A stretch of DNA of 64,000 nucleotides from RGZA01 sp964568585 (lineage in GTDB: Bacteria > Pseudomonadota > Alphaproteobacteria > UBA9219 > RGZA01): positions 21,670 through 85,669 of the forward strand of contig CAZMQI010000005.1 in assembly GCA_964568585.1 (NCBI GenBank), read 5' to 3'. A program made the position numbers and the translations under genes. The notes under the pieces were generated by a model. It worked only from the letters and a program-made list of their open reading frames with translations. It did no database searches and was not told the DNA's origin. Positions 1 to 8,457 of the stretch are shown here, in pieces. Numbering within the stretch: position 1 is the stretch's first letter; every line of letters begins with the position of its first letter.

Positions 1-1
1 T

Positions 2-37
2 ATTAAAGCACTGGTAGAAAATAAAGATATTGCGTAA
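2..37 (+). CDS. 3' end of an upstream gene (partial)
   Basis: The first bases read in one frame as 11 codons ending in TAA, giving the C-terminal peptide IKALVENKDIA. This has the look of a protein tail and ends 52 bases before hemB on the same strand. Eleven residues are too few to identify the product, and the reading frame is a guess based on the absence of another explanation. Confidence 0.3.
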   Translation: MKALVENKDIA

Positions 38-89
38 AAATACCAGACCTTAAAAACCAAGCGCCCAAACATAACAAAGAAGCTGTTTT

Positions 90-1079
90 ATGAACCCGTC
101 CTTCCCCAATACCCGCCTGCGCCGCACCCGCCAATCACCGTGGCTGCGTAACCTTGTTGCGGAAAACACCGTCACCATCAACGACCTGATCTGGACCGGT
201 TTTGTGATTGAAGGCAAAGGGGTTCGTGAACCCATCACCTCCCTACCCGGGGTTGCACGCCTGTCGATTGATGAATTAGTGGCCGAAGCGCAAGAGCTCA
301 AAGCATTAGGCATTAATGCGATGGCGGTATTCCCCGCGCTGGATGCAAAATTGAAAAACGCACATGGCAGTGAAGCGGTGAACCCCGATAACCTGATTTG
401 CCGCGCTGTTGCCGCTGTAAAAAAAGCGGTTCCCGAAATGGGCATTATTTGTGATGTGGCACTCGACCCATTTACCGATCACGCGCATGACGGATTATTG
501 GTGGATGGAAAAATCCTGAATGATGAAACCGTAGAAATTTTATGTAAGCAAGCACTGGCGCAAGTGCGCGCAGGCTGCGACATCATCGCGCCATCCGATA
601 TGATGGATGGCCGTGTGGGTGCAATCCGCAAAGCATTGGATGATGCGGATTTCCAAGACAAACTCATCCTGTCCTATGCTGCCAAATACGCATCAGGCTT
701 TTATGGCCCATTCCGTGATGCGCTGAATAATAAGGGTTCATTAAAGGGTGATAAAAAAACCTATCAGATGGATGCCGCGAATAGCGATGAAGCGCTGCGC
801 GAAGTGCAGATGGACATCAATGAAGGCGCGGATATCGTGATGGTCAAACCGGGTCTGCCTTATCTGGACATCGTGTCACGCGTGAAGACCACGTTCAATA
901 TGCCCACATTCGTTTACCAAGTGAGCGGTGAATACGCGATGATGAAAGCCGCAGCCGCCAATGGCTGGATCGATGGCGACCGCATCTTGATGGAAACCAT
1001 GCTGTGCTTCAAACGCGCAGGCGCCGATGCGATTTTGACCTATGCCGCGAAGGATGTGGCGAAGGTGCTTTCTAAGTAA
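90..1079 (+). CDS. hemB: Delta-aminolevulinic acid dehydratase (porphobilinogen synthase)
   Basis: HemB condenses two 5-aminolevulinate molecules to porphobilinogen in cytoplasmic tetrapyrrole synthesis. The 329-residue protein has the usual family length. The two active-site lysines are visible: K199 in SYAAKYAS and K253 in MVKPGLPYLD (the Schiff-base lysine). The metal region reads CDVALDPFTDHAHDG (121-135), with Asp in place of the zinc-binding cysteines, as in the magnesium-type enzymes of Pseudomonas and alphaproteobacteria. The start is supported by the N-terminal pattern TRLRRTRQSPWLRNLVAEN, typical of the alphaproteobacterial family, and by a purine-rich stretch before the ATG. The gene stands alone. 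A palindromic element lies 6 bases after its stop codon. hemF lies 44 kb away in the same window. Confidence 0.97.
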   Translation: MNPSFPNTRLRRTRQSPWLRNLVAENTVTINDLIWTGFVIEGKGVREPITSLPGVARLSIDELVAEAQELKALGINAMAVFPALDAKLKNAHGSEAVNPDNLICRAVAAVKKAVPEMGIICDVALDPFTDHAHDGLLVDGKILNDETVEILCKQALAQVRAGCDIIAPSDMMDGRVGAIRKALDDADFQDKLILSYAAKYASGFYGPFRDALNNKGSLKGDKKTYQMDAANSDEALREVQMDINEGADIVMVKPGLPYLDIVSRVKTTFNMPTFVYQVSGEYAMMKAAAANGWIDGDRILMETMLCFKRAGADAILTYAAKDVAKVLSK

Positions 1080-1084
1080 CCATG

Positions 1085-1128
1085 TGCCCGAGCGGTTGTT
1101 CCGCGCAGCGGAACAGAGCGAATGGCAA
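1085..1128. repeat. Palindromic element, type 1, intergenic copy
   Basis: Two conserved arms, TGCCCGAGCGGTTG and CAGAGCGAATGGCAA, flank a small hairpin TTCCGC-GCA-GCGGAA. The same two arms, around a different hairpin, occur inside the alpha/beta hydrolase gene at 5257-5297. Because the same sequence sits elsewhere in frame inside genes, I regard it as a mobile-looking palindromic element and not as the hemB terminator. It also lacks a T-run. Confidence 0.7.
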
Positions 1129-1130
1129 AG

Positions 1131-1898
1131 CTATATTTGCTTCCCCAAAAACTCTATAATCGCCTTACTCACTGCTGCGGCTTTTGTGAAATCCACACGC
1201 GGGTGGCGGAACGGCACCCATTGGAACCGTTCATACCATAACTTCCCTTCATGCGGGCGGCGGGAATAATCGTAACTGGCGATTGGGCGAAAACTTTCAT
1301 AACGCACATCGATATCACCCAGATTTTTTTGTTCGGATGCATACAGTGCTAACGCGGCGCGCTTCATCTTCTGTTCTTCTTCGGTGCAATTAATCACTGT
1401 TTCATTACCTTTTACGGCCAAAAACGCATTGGAATGCGGGATGCCATGCGCGAAATGGTATTCGGCAACTTCATAGACAGGCACATTCTTTATCGTGCTG
1501 GCCAACGCATTTAATCCATCATGATCGGGGTTGCCGCCTTCATACGCCGGCACCCAAATGCAATCGGGCGCGCATTGCTGCATCGCTTGCATCACTTCGC
1601 CATACACGGTTTGAAGATCTGGCCAAATTTCCCGTGCTGCGCGTTCATTATTCCCGCCCACCATTTTGATGCCAAGGAATTCGGTCACAGCTGCGAATTC
1701 GCTGAGCCGCGTTTCCACATCGCGTTCGTAATTGCCGCGTTCCCACCACCACATGGTTTTTTTGGCTAAGCACCCATGCGATAAATTCACGCCGAACACA
1801 CGTGCGCCTTGCGCGCGTGCTCTGGCTATCGCTGCGGCACATCCCACCACCTCGTCATCGGGGTGCGGAATAAGCATTAAAATCCGTTTTCCGAACAT
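1131..1898 (-). CDS. PIG-L/LmbE family deacetylase
   Basis: This protein belongs to the zinc-dependent N-acetylglucosaminyl deacetylase family (PIG-L, LmbE, MshB, BshB), which removes acetyl groups from N-acetyl sugars. The diagnostic HPDDE motif is at residues 12-16 and the second metal-binding element is seen in GGNPDHDGLNA. The length of 255 residues is normal. Its start codon overlaps the stop codon of the upstream glycosyltransferase by one base (TAATG), so the two are translationally coupled and probably modify the same sugar. A glycosyltransferase/deacetylase pair fits synthesis of an envelope glycolipid or LPS sugar. It also resembles the BshA/BshB arrangement, but nothing here proves bacillithiol synthesis. 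Confidence 0.85.
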   Translation of the reverse strand: MFGKRILMLIPHPDDEVVGCAAAIARARAQGARVFGVNLSHGCLAKKTMWWWERGNYERDVETRLSEFAAVTEFLGIKMVGGNNERAAREIWPDLQTVYGEVMQAMQQCAPDCIWVPAYEGGNPDHDGLNALASTIKNVPVYEVAEYHFAHGIPHSNAFLAVKGNETVINCTEEEQKMKRAALALYASEQKNLGDIDVRYESFRPIASYDYSRRPHEGKLWYERFQWVPFRHPRVDFTKAAAVSKAIIEFLGKQI

Positions 1899-3160
1899 TA
1901 TTTCTGCTTTCGCACGTTTTGCCAGATGGGAAGCAAATCCTGCTCCAACGCTTCAAGCCAGGTGGGGAAATGCTGCCCTGCCAGCAACATCGCGTTATCA
2001 CGCAAATTGGTGTTATTCCTTAGGCCATCGGCCAGATGCAATGCTTGCGCCCATGCACGCGCGCTGTCTTCCTTCACCAATTCACCGGCATGACTATCGC
2101 CAATAAAACGGCCAACACCGCTTTCGGCCGCTGCTATCACTGGTAACCCGCACGCCATCGCTTCGGCTGCAACCATGCTCCATGTCTCGACATGCGATGG
2201 CAATACCATGAAATCCACACAGCTATAAATCTCCGCCAGTTCATGCGGCGCAAGAAACCCGACACATGCCGCATTGGCATGCAATCGCCGTTCGATATCT
2301 TGGGCGGCAGGGCCAATGCCAGCGGCAATCAAAAATACCGGAAGCCCTTCGCGGATTGCGCGTTCAACCGCATCGATCAGCACATAAATATTTTTGCCTT
2401 CATCCAGACGGCCCACAAAGACCACGACCAGTGAATCATCCGGAATGTTATATTTCTCGTTTAATGCTGTGCGGTTGCCGATGCCCGCTTTGAACACGGT
2501 GCGATCAATGCCAAGGCGCAGCGTTGAAAGTCTATCCGGTGTCACGTTACCCATCGCTACTTCGCGGTCTTCTTCACGCGACGTTAGCACATGCGCGCAC
2601 AGGCTTTGATGCGTGTTAAGCCGCGCCAGCATGGATTTTCCAACCAGTTGCGGGATACGCAATTTATCAACCAGCACGCGGTTTAGACCAAGAATATTGA
2701 ACTTTTCTTCCATCATGGTTCTGGTGAACAATTCGGAATACGCAACGCTATCGGTATGTACCGAATGCACCATCGGCGCGAAGGTTTGCTGCGCGATGCG
2801 TTCTGCTGTACGCGCGAATGCAAAGAACGCATCCGTCGTGTGAATGACATCCGCCTTCATCAAATGGCGCGCAAGTTCGGGATGGAATTGTGCCATATCG
2901 GTGTGGTCAGGCACATGGCCAATGAACGGGATTTTGCGCGTGCTGAACACAGGTTTGTGGATTTCAAATACAACATGCGATGAAAGCTGGCGGCGCTGTG
3001 CCTTCTCGCCCGAAAAATGTACGGTCAGGTCAAGATCGGGAACCTTGATGGCGGCTTCGGCAAAGCGTTCCCAGCATTTCACATGGCCGCCTGCCTGCGC
3101 CGACCATTCAAGGTCAACGAGCACATGAACATTCACAGGTGATTGGGCTGTCTTACGCAT
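1898..3160 (-). CDS. Glycosyltransferase family 4 (GT-B fold)
   Basis: The 420-residue protein has the typical GT4 layout: a variable N-terminal acceptor domain and a C-terminal nucleotide-sugar domain. The latter shows VVFVGRLDEGKNIYVLIDA near residue 250, then the donor-binding segment HVETWSMVAAEAMACGLPVIAAAESGVGRFI, which carries the family's conserved E-x7-E pattern. It is the first gene of a two-gene unit with the PIG-L deacetylase, joined by a one-base stop/start overlap. Its sugar donor and acceptor cannot be told from sequence. The start lies head-to-head with the divergent secreted hydrolase-like gene, so the promoters of both must share a short region. Confidence 0.88.
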   Translation of the reverse strand: MRKTAQSPVNVHVLVDLEWSAQAGGHVKCWERFAEAAIKVPDLDLTVHFSGEKAQRRQLSSHVVFEIHKPVFSTRKIPFIGHVPDHTDMAQFHPELARHLMKADVIHTTDAFFAFARTAERIAQQTFAPMVHSVHTDSVAYSELFTRTMMEEKFNILGLNRVLVDKLRIPQLVGKSMLARLNTHQSLCAHVLTSREEDREVAMGNVTPDRLSTLRLGIDRTVFKAGIGNRTALNEKYNIPDDSLVVVFVGRLDEGKNIYVLIDAVERAIREGLPVFLIAAGIGPAAQDIERRLHANAACVGFLAPHELAEIYSCVDFMVLPSHVETWSMVAAEAMACGLPVIAAAESGVGRFIGDSHAGELVKEDSARAWAQALHLADGLRNNTNLRDNAMLLAGQHFPTWLEALEQDLLPIWQNVRKQK

Positions 3161-3229
3161 GATTCAGGCAGGTTGATTCAAGCAATGAAACTTAGTGACT
3201 TTGGGATTGAGCAGGGACAATATCAAATA

Positions 3230-4705
3230 ATGCGGCGCATTCCATCATCAAAACCTTATCCAATGTTTAAGGCATGTTTAAGCCTGTGTTTCATGGTCTT
3301 TTTATGGGTCTTTTTATGCGTGTTTTCACTTGCTGGTCACGCATTTGCGGAAGACGTATTACCCTCCCCCAACGCTGTCTCCAAACCAGCTTCTGCTGCC
3401 GCACCAAAAGCCAATCCAACTATGCCGGCTGCTCCTGGTGAACCATCTTTGGTCGATAAACTGCTTAGTATATTAAGTAACAGAAATATCCCGCGCATCG
3501 ATATTCCTGCACGTGAACCAACGGTCATCCCCAATAATGTGCCCTTGCCGCCCGAACCGCAGGCACCGTTGAGCGCGAAACAATCCATCCCGTCATCCAA
3601 CCTTGAAATCGGGCAAAGTTTTTTACCTGTCTATTCCTTTGATAAAAACGATGACGATGAAACACCGCCTGTCCTGCCATTCTTCAGCACCTCGCCCATC
3701 AATGAAGTGCATAAGGGTGTTCAGACACTGGTGATTTTCATTCACGACCAAACCCGTGAAGCTGCGCGTGCCTATGCATTCGCACGCAGCGCACAGGAAG
3801 AAGCCATCGCGCGTCACCCTGAATGGAATGCAGATAGCAGTTTCATCTTCGCGCCACAGTTCCTGAACAGCGAAGATATCGAAGGACACAGCAAACAGTG
3901 GCCAGATGGTGGCTCAGCCATGCTGCGCTGGGTCAATAATAACTGGATCTATGGCATGAACAGCGTGACCACCAACAAGGCTGGCATCTGGCAGGCAAAA
4001 TCCGGTATGAGCAGTTATACCGTGCTGGATTTCGCCATTCTGTTATTGGCGCGGCCAAAACTGTTTCCGGATTTGCAAAAAGTGGTGATTGCCGGAACCG
4101 CCGCTGGCGGCGAATTCGTACAACGTTATGCAGCGCTTGGCATCGCGCCAGCCGTGCTGGCAGATGAAGGCATCGAGATCCGCTTCGTTCCTGCACAAAC
4201 GCGCAGCTTCATGTATTTGGATAATCAACGCTTTGTGCAGCGCCGTGATGATCCCGTTTCTGCCAAAATTGCAACCGATAGCTTTGCGCCCACCAAACCC
4301 GATACCTGCAAACCGATGAATGCCTATCCCTACGGCCTGGATGATATGATGCCCTATGGCCGCAAGAATGCGGTCAATGAAGTGCGTCTGAATTATTCGG
4401 GAAGACGCATCATCTATCTGGCGGGTGCTGGCGCCAGCTTGCCCATCCATGAAACAACGCCGGATGCCTGCGCGCTAAGTGCCCAAGGCAGCAGCGTCGC
4501 CAAACGCAACGAGATTTTCTTTGCAAGCCTCAAACGCCTGTATGGTGACGAAGCTGAACGCATGCAAAGACTCTATCTGGTGCAAGGCATCAACGAAGAC
4601 GGGTTAAGCCTGTGGCGCAGTGCATGCGGCAGTTCCGCCTTGTTTGGCGATGGCACATGCAACGCCAATGATGTTGGCGGCAAAGCCATGCAAATCATTA
4701 AGTAG
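3230..4705 (+). CDS. Secreted alpha/beta-hydrolase-like protein lacking the nucleophile
   Basis: From the ATG at 3230 the protein is 491 residues. An N-terminal hydrophobic stretch (SLCFMVFLWVFLCVFSLA) followed by GHAFAED looks like a signal peptide, and a Pro/Ala-rich linker follows. The body resembles an alpha/beta hydrolase: VIFIHDQTREAARAYAFARSA, WPDGGSAMLRW, and the nucleophile-elbow region VVIAGTAAGGEFVQRYAALG. Related proteins would be expected to carry G-x-S-x-G here, but this gene encodes G-T-A-A-G, with Ala (codon 4100-4102) at the serine position. It may therefore be a binding protein and not an enzyme. The frame is open upstream to 3143 inside the divergent gene. ATG 3263 is another possible start. 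Confidence 0.6.
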   Translation: MRRIPSSKPYPMFKACLSLCFMVFLWVFLCVFSLAGHAFAEDVLPSPNAVSKPASAAAPKANPTMPAAPGEPSLVDKLLSILSNRNIPRIDIPAREPTVIPNNVPLPPEPQAPLSAKQSIPSSNLEIGQSFLPVYSFDKNDDDETPPVLPFFSTSPINEVHKGVQTLVIFIHDQTREAARAYAFARSAQEEAIARHPEWNADSSFIFAPQFLNSEDIEGHSKQWPDGGSAMLRWVNNNWIYGMNSVTTNKAGIWQAKSGMSSYTVLDFAILLLARPKLFPDLQKVVIAGTAAGGEFVQRYAALGIAPAVLADEGIEIRFVPAQTRSFMYLDNQRFVQRRDDPVSAKIATDSFAPTKPDTCKPMNAYPYGLDDMMPYGRKNAVNEVRLNYSGRRIIYLAGAGASLPIHETTPDACALSAQGSSVAKRNEIFFASLKRLYGDEAERMQRLYLVQGINEDGLSLWRSACGSSALFGDGTCNANDVGGKAMQIIK

Positions 4706-4719
4706 GCATCATCAGTAAT

Positions 4720-5715
4720 TTACGACAAGAATTTCTCTACTACTGCAATCTGCTCAGGATCAATCAACGCCGGTGCATGTCCGCAATTATCAAAGGTCAC
4801 TAATTGCGCTTTGGGTCCACGCTGCGTCATCTCCGTTGCGACCTCTTTGGACAATACATCTGATTTGACGCCGCGCAATAATAAGGTGGGACATGACACG
4901 GTATCATACATCGGCCATACACTGATGTCTTCCTTCACCGCGCCGAATGCCGTTGCGATTTTCGGATCGTAATGCAGTGTGTATCCGCCCTCTAGCGCAG
5001 GGCCGGTTGCGCCTTCTGGCGCAGAGGCATCGCGTTTTAAAATAGGGCGCACGGTTTTTTCCGCAAAGAAACGCCAATCCTTATCGGTTTTAATTCCGAA
5101 ATCGGCATAGATAGCTCTACAATGACGCTCTGCATCTTCCATCGTTGCAAAATTTGCTGGGCGTCCGGCATAAAATGCAATGCGCTGCACAGCGGTCAAA
5201 GGCAGAAACGGGCCGATGTCATTAAGTACCAAACGATGGATGATACGCGCTTCTTCTGCCCGAGCGGTTGCGCCTTCAGGCGCAGAGCGAATGGCAACGC
5301 TATCTAACGACGCAATCCACATACCAATCAATCCGCCCATGCTGGTGCCAAGCCAATCCACCTGTCCCAACTTCAACGCTTGCCGGATGATGTAAATGCA
5401 ATCCGCCGCATAATTCGGATAAACGTAATGCATGGGGTCAGCCAGCCAATCGCTTTCGCCGCGTCCTGCCATGCTGAGCGCATAGACGTCGCGCGTCTCG
5501 GAAAGTTTTTGCGCAATATCAACGAAATCATAAGCCATGCGTGTCAGGCCATGCACACATACGAGCGGTGGAAGCACCGATGCTTTATTCTGTTTAGACC
5601 AGCTCAATACATGGATTTTGTGCGGCGAGGCTGCAGGCTGAACGGTATTGGGGCAAGAAATATAGGAAGATTGGGACTGCAAAGAACGTGGCTCCGACTT
5701 GAAATAGTATGGCAT
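4720..5715 (-). CDS. Alpha/beta hydrolase with two in-frame palindromic insertions
   Basis: A cytoplasmic alpha/beta hydrolase of about 331 residues. The oxyanion segment is VCVHGLTR, the nucleophile elbow is LGTSMGG (Ser about residue 125), and the catalytic histidine lies in NCGHAPALIDPEQI near the end. The fold suggests an esterase, lipase or C-C hydrolase, and the substrate is unknown. Two Ala/Glu/Pro-rich insertions interrupt the domain: one near residues 142-155 just after the nucleophile helix, one near 230-243. Both are translations of dispersed palindromic elements (see 5257-5297 and 4992-5034). Reading remains open through both, so the protein may still be functional. A GTG at 5718 immediately precedes the chosen ATG. 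Confidence 0.85.
   Translation of the reverse strand: MPYYFKSEPRSLQSQSSYISCPNTVQPAASPHKIHVLSWSKQNKASVLPPLVCVHGLTRMAYDFVDIAQKLSETRDVYALSMAGRGESDWLADPMHYVYPNYAADCIYIIRQALKLGQVDWLGTSMGGLIGMWIASLDSVAIRSAPEGATARAEEARIIHRLVLNDIGPFLPLTAVQRIAFYAGRPANFATMEDAERHCRAIYADFGIKTDKDWRFFAEKTVRPILKRDASAPEGATGPALEGGYTLHYDPKIATAFGAVKEDISVWPMYDTVSCPTLLLRGVKSDVLSKEVATEMTQRGPKAQLVTFDNCGHAPALIDPEQIAVVEKFLS
4992..5034. repeat. Palindromic element, type 2, inside the hydrolase gene
   Basis: The left arm CTAGCGCAGGGCCGGTTGCG and right arm CGCAGAGGCATCGCG are identical to those of the copy in mnmA (6888-6927). Between them lies a short hairpin, GCGCC-TTCT-GGCGC. The element is read in the antisense orientation of the mnmA copy and adds about 14 residues to the hydrolase without a frameshift. 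Confidence 0.75.
5257..5297. repeat. Palindromic element, type 1, inside the hydrolase gene
   Basis: The arms TGCCCGAGCGGTTG and CAGAGCGAATGGCAA match the intergenic copy at 1085-1128 exactly. The central hairpin differs: TGCGCC-TTCA-GGCGCA. The different but self-complementary centre suggests selection on pairing or compensatory change. It is translated on the minus strand as an insertion after the nucleophile helix. Confidence 0.75.
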
Positions 5716-5781
5716 CACTAAAGCATCATTTTCCCTGTAAATACAGCTTTGTCTGAAGTGAATCGCTGCTTATAACAACGC

Positions 5782-6657
5782 ATGCTTTCCGCACTTCCCA
5801 CATCCCCGCTTCCGACAAGCATGCCACTTATCGTGTTCATCGCCGTGCTGACCGCTGCCCTTGGTCATGCGACATGGAACGCACTTTTGAAAAGCAGCGG
5901 CAAGCCGTGGGATAATGTAACGGCGTTGTGCTATGCCACCGGCTTTACATCCGCCGCCGTATTATTTTTTGTTCCAGCGCCAGCACCCGAAAGCTGGCCA
6001 TACATGTTCGCATCCGGCGGCACGCAATTCTTTTATATGTATATGGTTTCCAAAGTTTATAAAAAGGGTGATTACGCTGTCGGCTACCCATTGATGCGCG
6101 GGCTATCGCCGCCCTTCGTCGCGCTATTCGGGTTCTTGTTTTTACATGAGGTGATGACGTTCAATGAAATGATTGGCCTTGCCTGTATCTCGCTCGGCGT
6201 GCTGACTATCGGCATTGGTGCGATCAACAATCTACATTCTTTCCGCAAGCAAGGCGTACTTGCATTATTCTGCGGACTGATGATTGCGTATTACGCATTG
6301 GTGGATGGCACTGGCGCGCGGCTTTCCAATTCCACCATCGCCTATACGATGTGGGTGTTTGTGTTACAGGGGATTGGCATATTCATCTTCCGCGCGATTA
6401 AAAAACATCCGGTTCTTGTGCCGCTTAATACATGGAAACCATGGGCTGGCGCCGTCCTGTCTTCGGCTGCTTATGCCGTGGCATTATGGGCCATGACACA
6501 GGCACCAATTGCCATGGTGGCGGCATTGCGCGAAAGTTCCATTTTCTTTTCCGCCCTTGTCGGCTTTTTGTTGCTCAAAGAAAAACCCAGTCTTTTCCGC
6601 ATCATGGGCGCTGCCTTGGTTGCGGTGGGCGTTATCACCTTCCGGCTTTCGTTTTAG
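5782..6657 (+). CDS. EamA/DMT superfamily inner-membrane transporter
   Basis: The protein of up to 291 residues consists almost entirely of hydrophobic segments, about ten helices, arranged as two repeats, as in the drug/metabolite transporter family. Recognisable parts are ALGHATWNALLKSSGKPWDN at the first helix, GYPLMRGLSPPFVALFGFLFLHE closing the first repeat, and LRESSIFFSALVGFLLLKEKPSLFRIMGAALVAVGV closing the second. Substrates of this family include amino acids, nucleotide sugars and metabolites, and none can be assigned here. A TATAAC box lies only 11 bases before ATG 5782, so translation may instead begin at ATG 5821, giving 278 residues. Confidence 0.85.
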   Translation: MLSALPTSPLPTSMPLIVFIAVLTAALGHATWNALLKSSGKPWDNVTALCYATGFTSAAVLFFVPAPAPESWPYMFASGGTQFFYMYMVSKVYKKGDYAVGYPLMRGLSPPFVALFGFLFLHEVMTFNEMIGLACISLGVLTIGIGAINNLHSFRKQGVLALFCGLMIAYYALVDGTGARLSNSTIAYTMWVFVLQGIGIFIFRAIKKHPVLVPLNTWKPWAGAVLSSAAYAVALWAMTQAPIAMVAALRESSIFFSALVGFLLLKEKPSLFRIMGAALVAVGVITFRLSF

Positions 6658-6709
6658 TAAGTAAATAAAGGGCTGGCGGCAAAGCACCTGCCGTACTATT
6701 TTCCTGCCC

Positions 6710-7931
6710 ATGAACAGCTTGGGCTTTAACAAAGAACCGAAAGACACACGCGTCGTCGTCGCGATGAGCGGCGGCGTGGACAGTTCTGTGGTCGCAGCGA
6801 TGCTGAAAGACCAAGGCTATGATGTGGTCGGTATCACGCTGCAACTTTATGACCATGGTGCTGCTACAAAGGTTTGTAGCACGGAGCCTAGCGCAGGGCC
6901 GGTTGCGGGCACCGCAGAGGCATCGCGCAAAACAAAGACATGTTGCGCGGGTGCGGATATATATGATGCAAAAACCGTCGCGGCGAAAATCAACATCCCG
7001 CATTATGTGCTGGATTATGAATCCGCGTTTCGCCAAAGCGTGATGGATGATTTCGCCGATAGTTATTTNNNNNNNNNNACCCATCCCCTGCGTACGCTGC
7101 AATCAAAAAGTAAAGTTCCGTGATTTGCTAGTTGCCGCAAAAGATTTAGGTGCGGATTGTCTGGCAACGGGTCATTACGTGCAACGTATCGAAACGGAGC
7201 ATGGCAGCGAATTGCAGCGTGCAGCAGACCCCGCACGCGATCAAAGTTATTTCCTGTTCGCGACCACGCAAGAACAGCTGGATTATCTACGTTTTCCACT
7301 TGGCCATTTACCAACCAAAGCGGAAACGCGCGCGCTTGCTGCAAAATATGAATTGGTGGTCGCCGAAAAACCCGATAGTCAGGATATTTGCTTTGTCCCC
7401 AATGGTAAGTATGTGGATGTGGTTGCCAAAATGCGCCCGGGTGCAATTGAACCCGGCGATATTGTGCTCGCGGATGGCACCGTGCTGGGCCGCCATGAAG
7501 GCATCATCCATTACACGATTGGCCAGCGCAAAGGCTTGAACCTGCAACAACGCAGCGGCGAAAACCGCGACCCGTTATTTGTGATTGGCCTGAACGCTGC
7601 GAAAAAACAAGTGATTGTCGGCAATCATCATGCGCTTGCTGTCACCGCGATTGATCTTAAAGAAACAAACTGGCTCAGCACAACCAACACGCAGAATTTA
7701 TTGGTGCGTTATCGTTCATCAATGGAACCAGTGCCAGCACACATCGACTTTAACGATAATGGTTCGGCAAAAATTGAGTTCAATGATCCGCAATTCGGCG
7801 TGGCCCCCGGCCAAGCCTGCGTTGTGTATGATGGGAACCGTGTGATTGGTGGTGGATGGATTGCAAAGACGCATGCGATGGCAAAACCCGTTTTATCGGA
7901 ACAACAAACTGGCGCATTTGCAACAGCTTGA
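6710..7931 (+). CDS. mnmA: tRNA-specific 2-thiouridylase MnmA (interrupted by an assembly gap)
   Basis: MnmA adds sulfur to U34 of tRNA-Lys, -Glu and -Gln. The N-terminal half shows the ATP pyrophosphatase loop SGGVDSS (20-26), TLQLYDHG and the catalytic-cysteine region TCCAGADIYDA. After ten Ns at 7069-7078 the gene resumes with PIPCVRCNQKVKFRDLL, then GHYVQRIE, DQSYFL, KPDSQDICFVPNG and RKGLN, all family hallmarks. The two halves are in different frames only because the gap length is arbitrary: the missing LAGET-like segment needs a multiple of three bases, and ten Ns are present. Residues about 52-73 are an in-frame palindromic-element insertion (6888-6927). The gene follows the transporter closely. 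Confidence 0.93.
6888..6927. repeat. Palindromic element, type 2, inside mnmA
   Basis: It shares the arms CTAGCGCAGGGCCGGTTGCG and CGCAGAGGCATCGCG with the hydrolase copy at 4992-5034, but has a GCGG-GCA-CCGC centre. A second inverted repeat, GCTACAAA-GG-TTTGTAGC, lies directly upstream at 6863-6880, so the whole inserted segment may run from about 6863 to 6930. It falls between LQLYDHG and the catalytic TCCAG region of MnmA. Confidence 0.75.
7069..7078. other. Assembly gap (10 N)
   Basis: Ten ambiguous bases lie inside mnmA. The protein continues in another frame on the far side, so the true length is not ten. Twelve missing bases would restore the expected sequence between FADSY and PIPCVRC. 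Confidence 0.95.
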
Positions 7932-7968
7932 TTTAGTTATTATTTAGATATTTAGACGGAGTTTATTT

Positions 7969-8457
7969 ATGTCTTTTCCTGCAGATAACCCAGCTGTGTT
8001 TCCAACTGCCATTAAGAAAGCCAATGTCCCAGCGCTTTCCAACAGAGACGGGCGTTTAGGCGAAGGCGAAGGAGACCGCATTGATACGCTAGAAAATGAT
8101 GGCCGCGTGAAATTACAAGCTGCGCCAGATTTGCAAGATGCAACACTCGATTTAAAAATTGATGACAAACAAATCACCGTTGCTTTTCAAAGTGCCGCGA
8201 AGGAAATTGTTGCCATAACATTCGATAGAAACTTATTGAAACGTGAAATCGCGGATTATGCACTGGCCATTCAGACCTATCATGCAGCCTTTCGCACGGC
8301 ATTGCCGCCTCAAATCCAACGTGTCGATATGGCGCGGCGCGAGGCGCACAATAAAGGCGCACGAAAATTGCAATCCTTGATGCATAACGGCAATATCGAT
8401 ATGGGATTAAATGCTGCACGTTGTGTTTTTTATTTAATCGCCAATCGTCTGGGCTAA
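7969..8457 (+). CDS. UPF0262 family protein
   Basis: The 162-residue protein matches the alphaproteobacterial UPF0262 family in its C-terminal half: LKREIADYALAIQTYHAAFRTALPPQIQRVDMARREAHNKGA, then an Asp/Ala-rich helical end with NIDMGLNAARCVFYLI. The N-terminal part (RIDTLENDGRVKLQAAPDLQDATLDLKIDDKQITVAF) is less conserved. The function is unknown. A good GGAG ribosome-binding site lies before the ATG, and the gene follows mnmA at 37 bases on the same strand. Presence of this family is one of the better taxonomic clues in the window. Confidence 0.75.
   Translation: MSFPADNPAVFPTAIKKANVPALSNRDGRLGEGEGDRIDTLENDGRVKLQAAPDLQDATLDLKIDDKQITVAFQSAAKEIVAITFDRNLLKREIADYALAIQTYHAAFRTALPPQIQRVDMARREAHNKGARKLQSLMHNGNIDMGLNAARCVFYLIANRLG

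Noticed and set aside
1085..1128. The hairpin after hemB as its transcription terminator
   Set aside because: No T-run follows, and the same arms occur inside coding sequences elsewhere in the window.
3143..3229. Longer N-terminus for the secreted hydrolase-like protein
   Set aside because: It overlaps the start of the divergent glycosyltransferase gene and would place a polar segment before the signal peptide.
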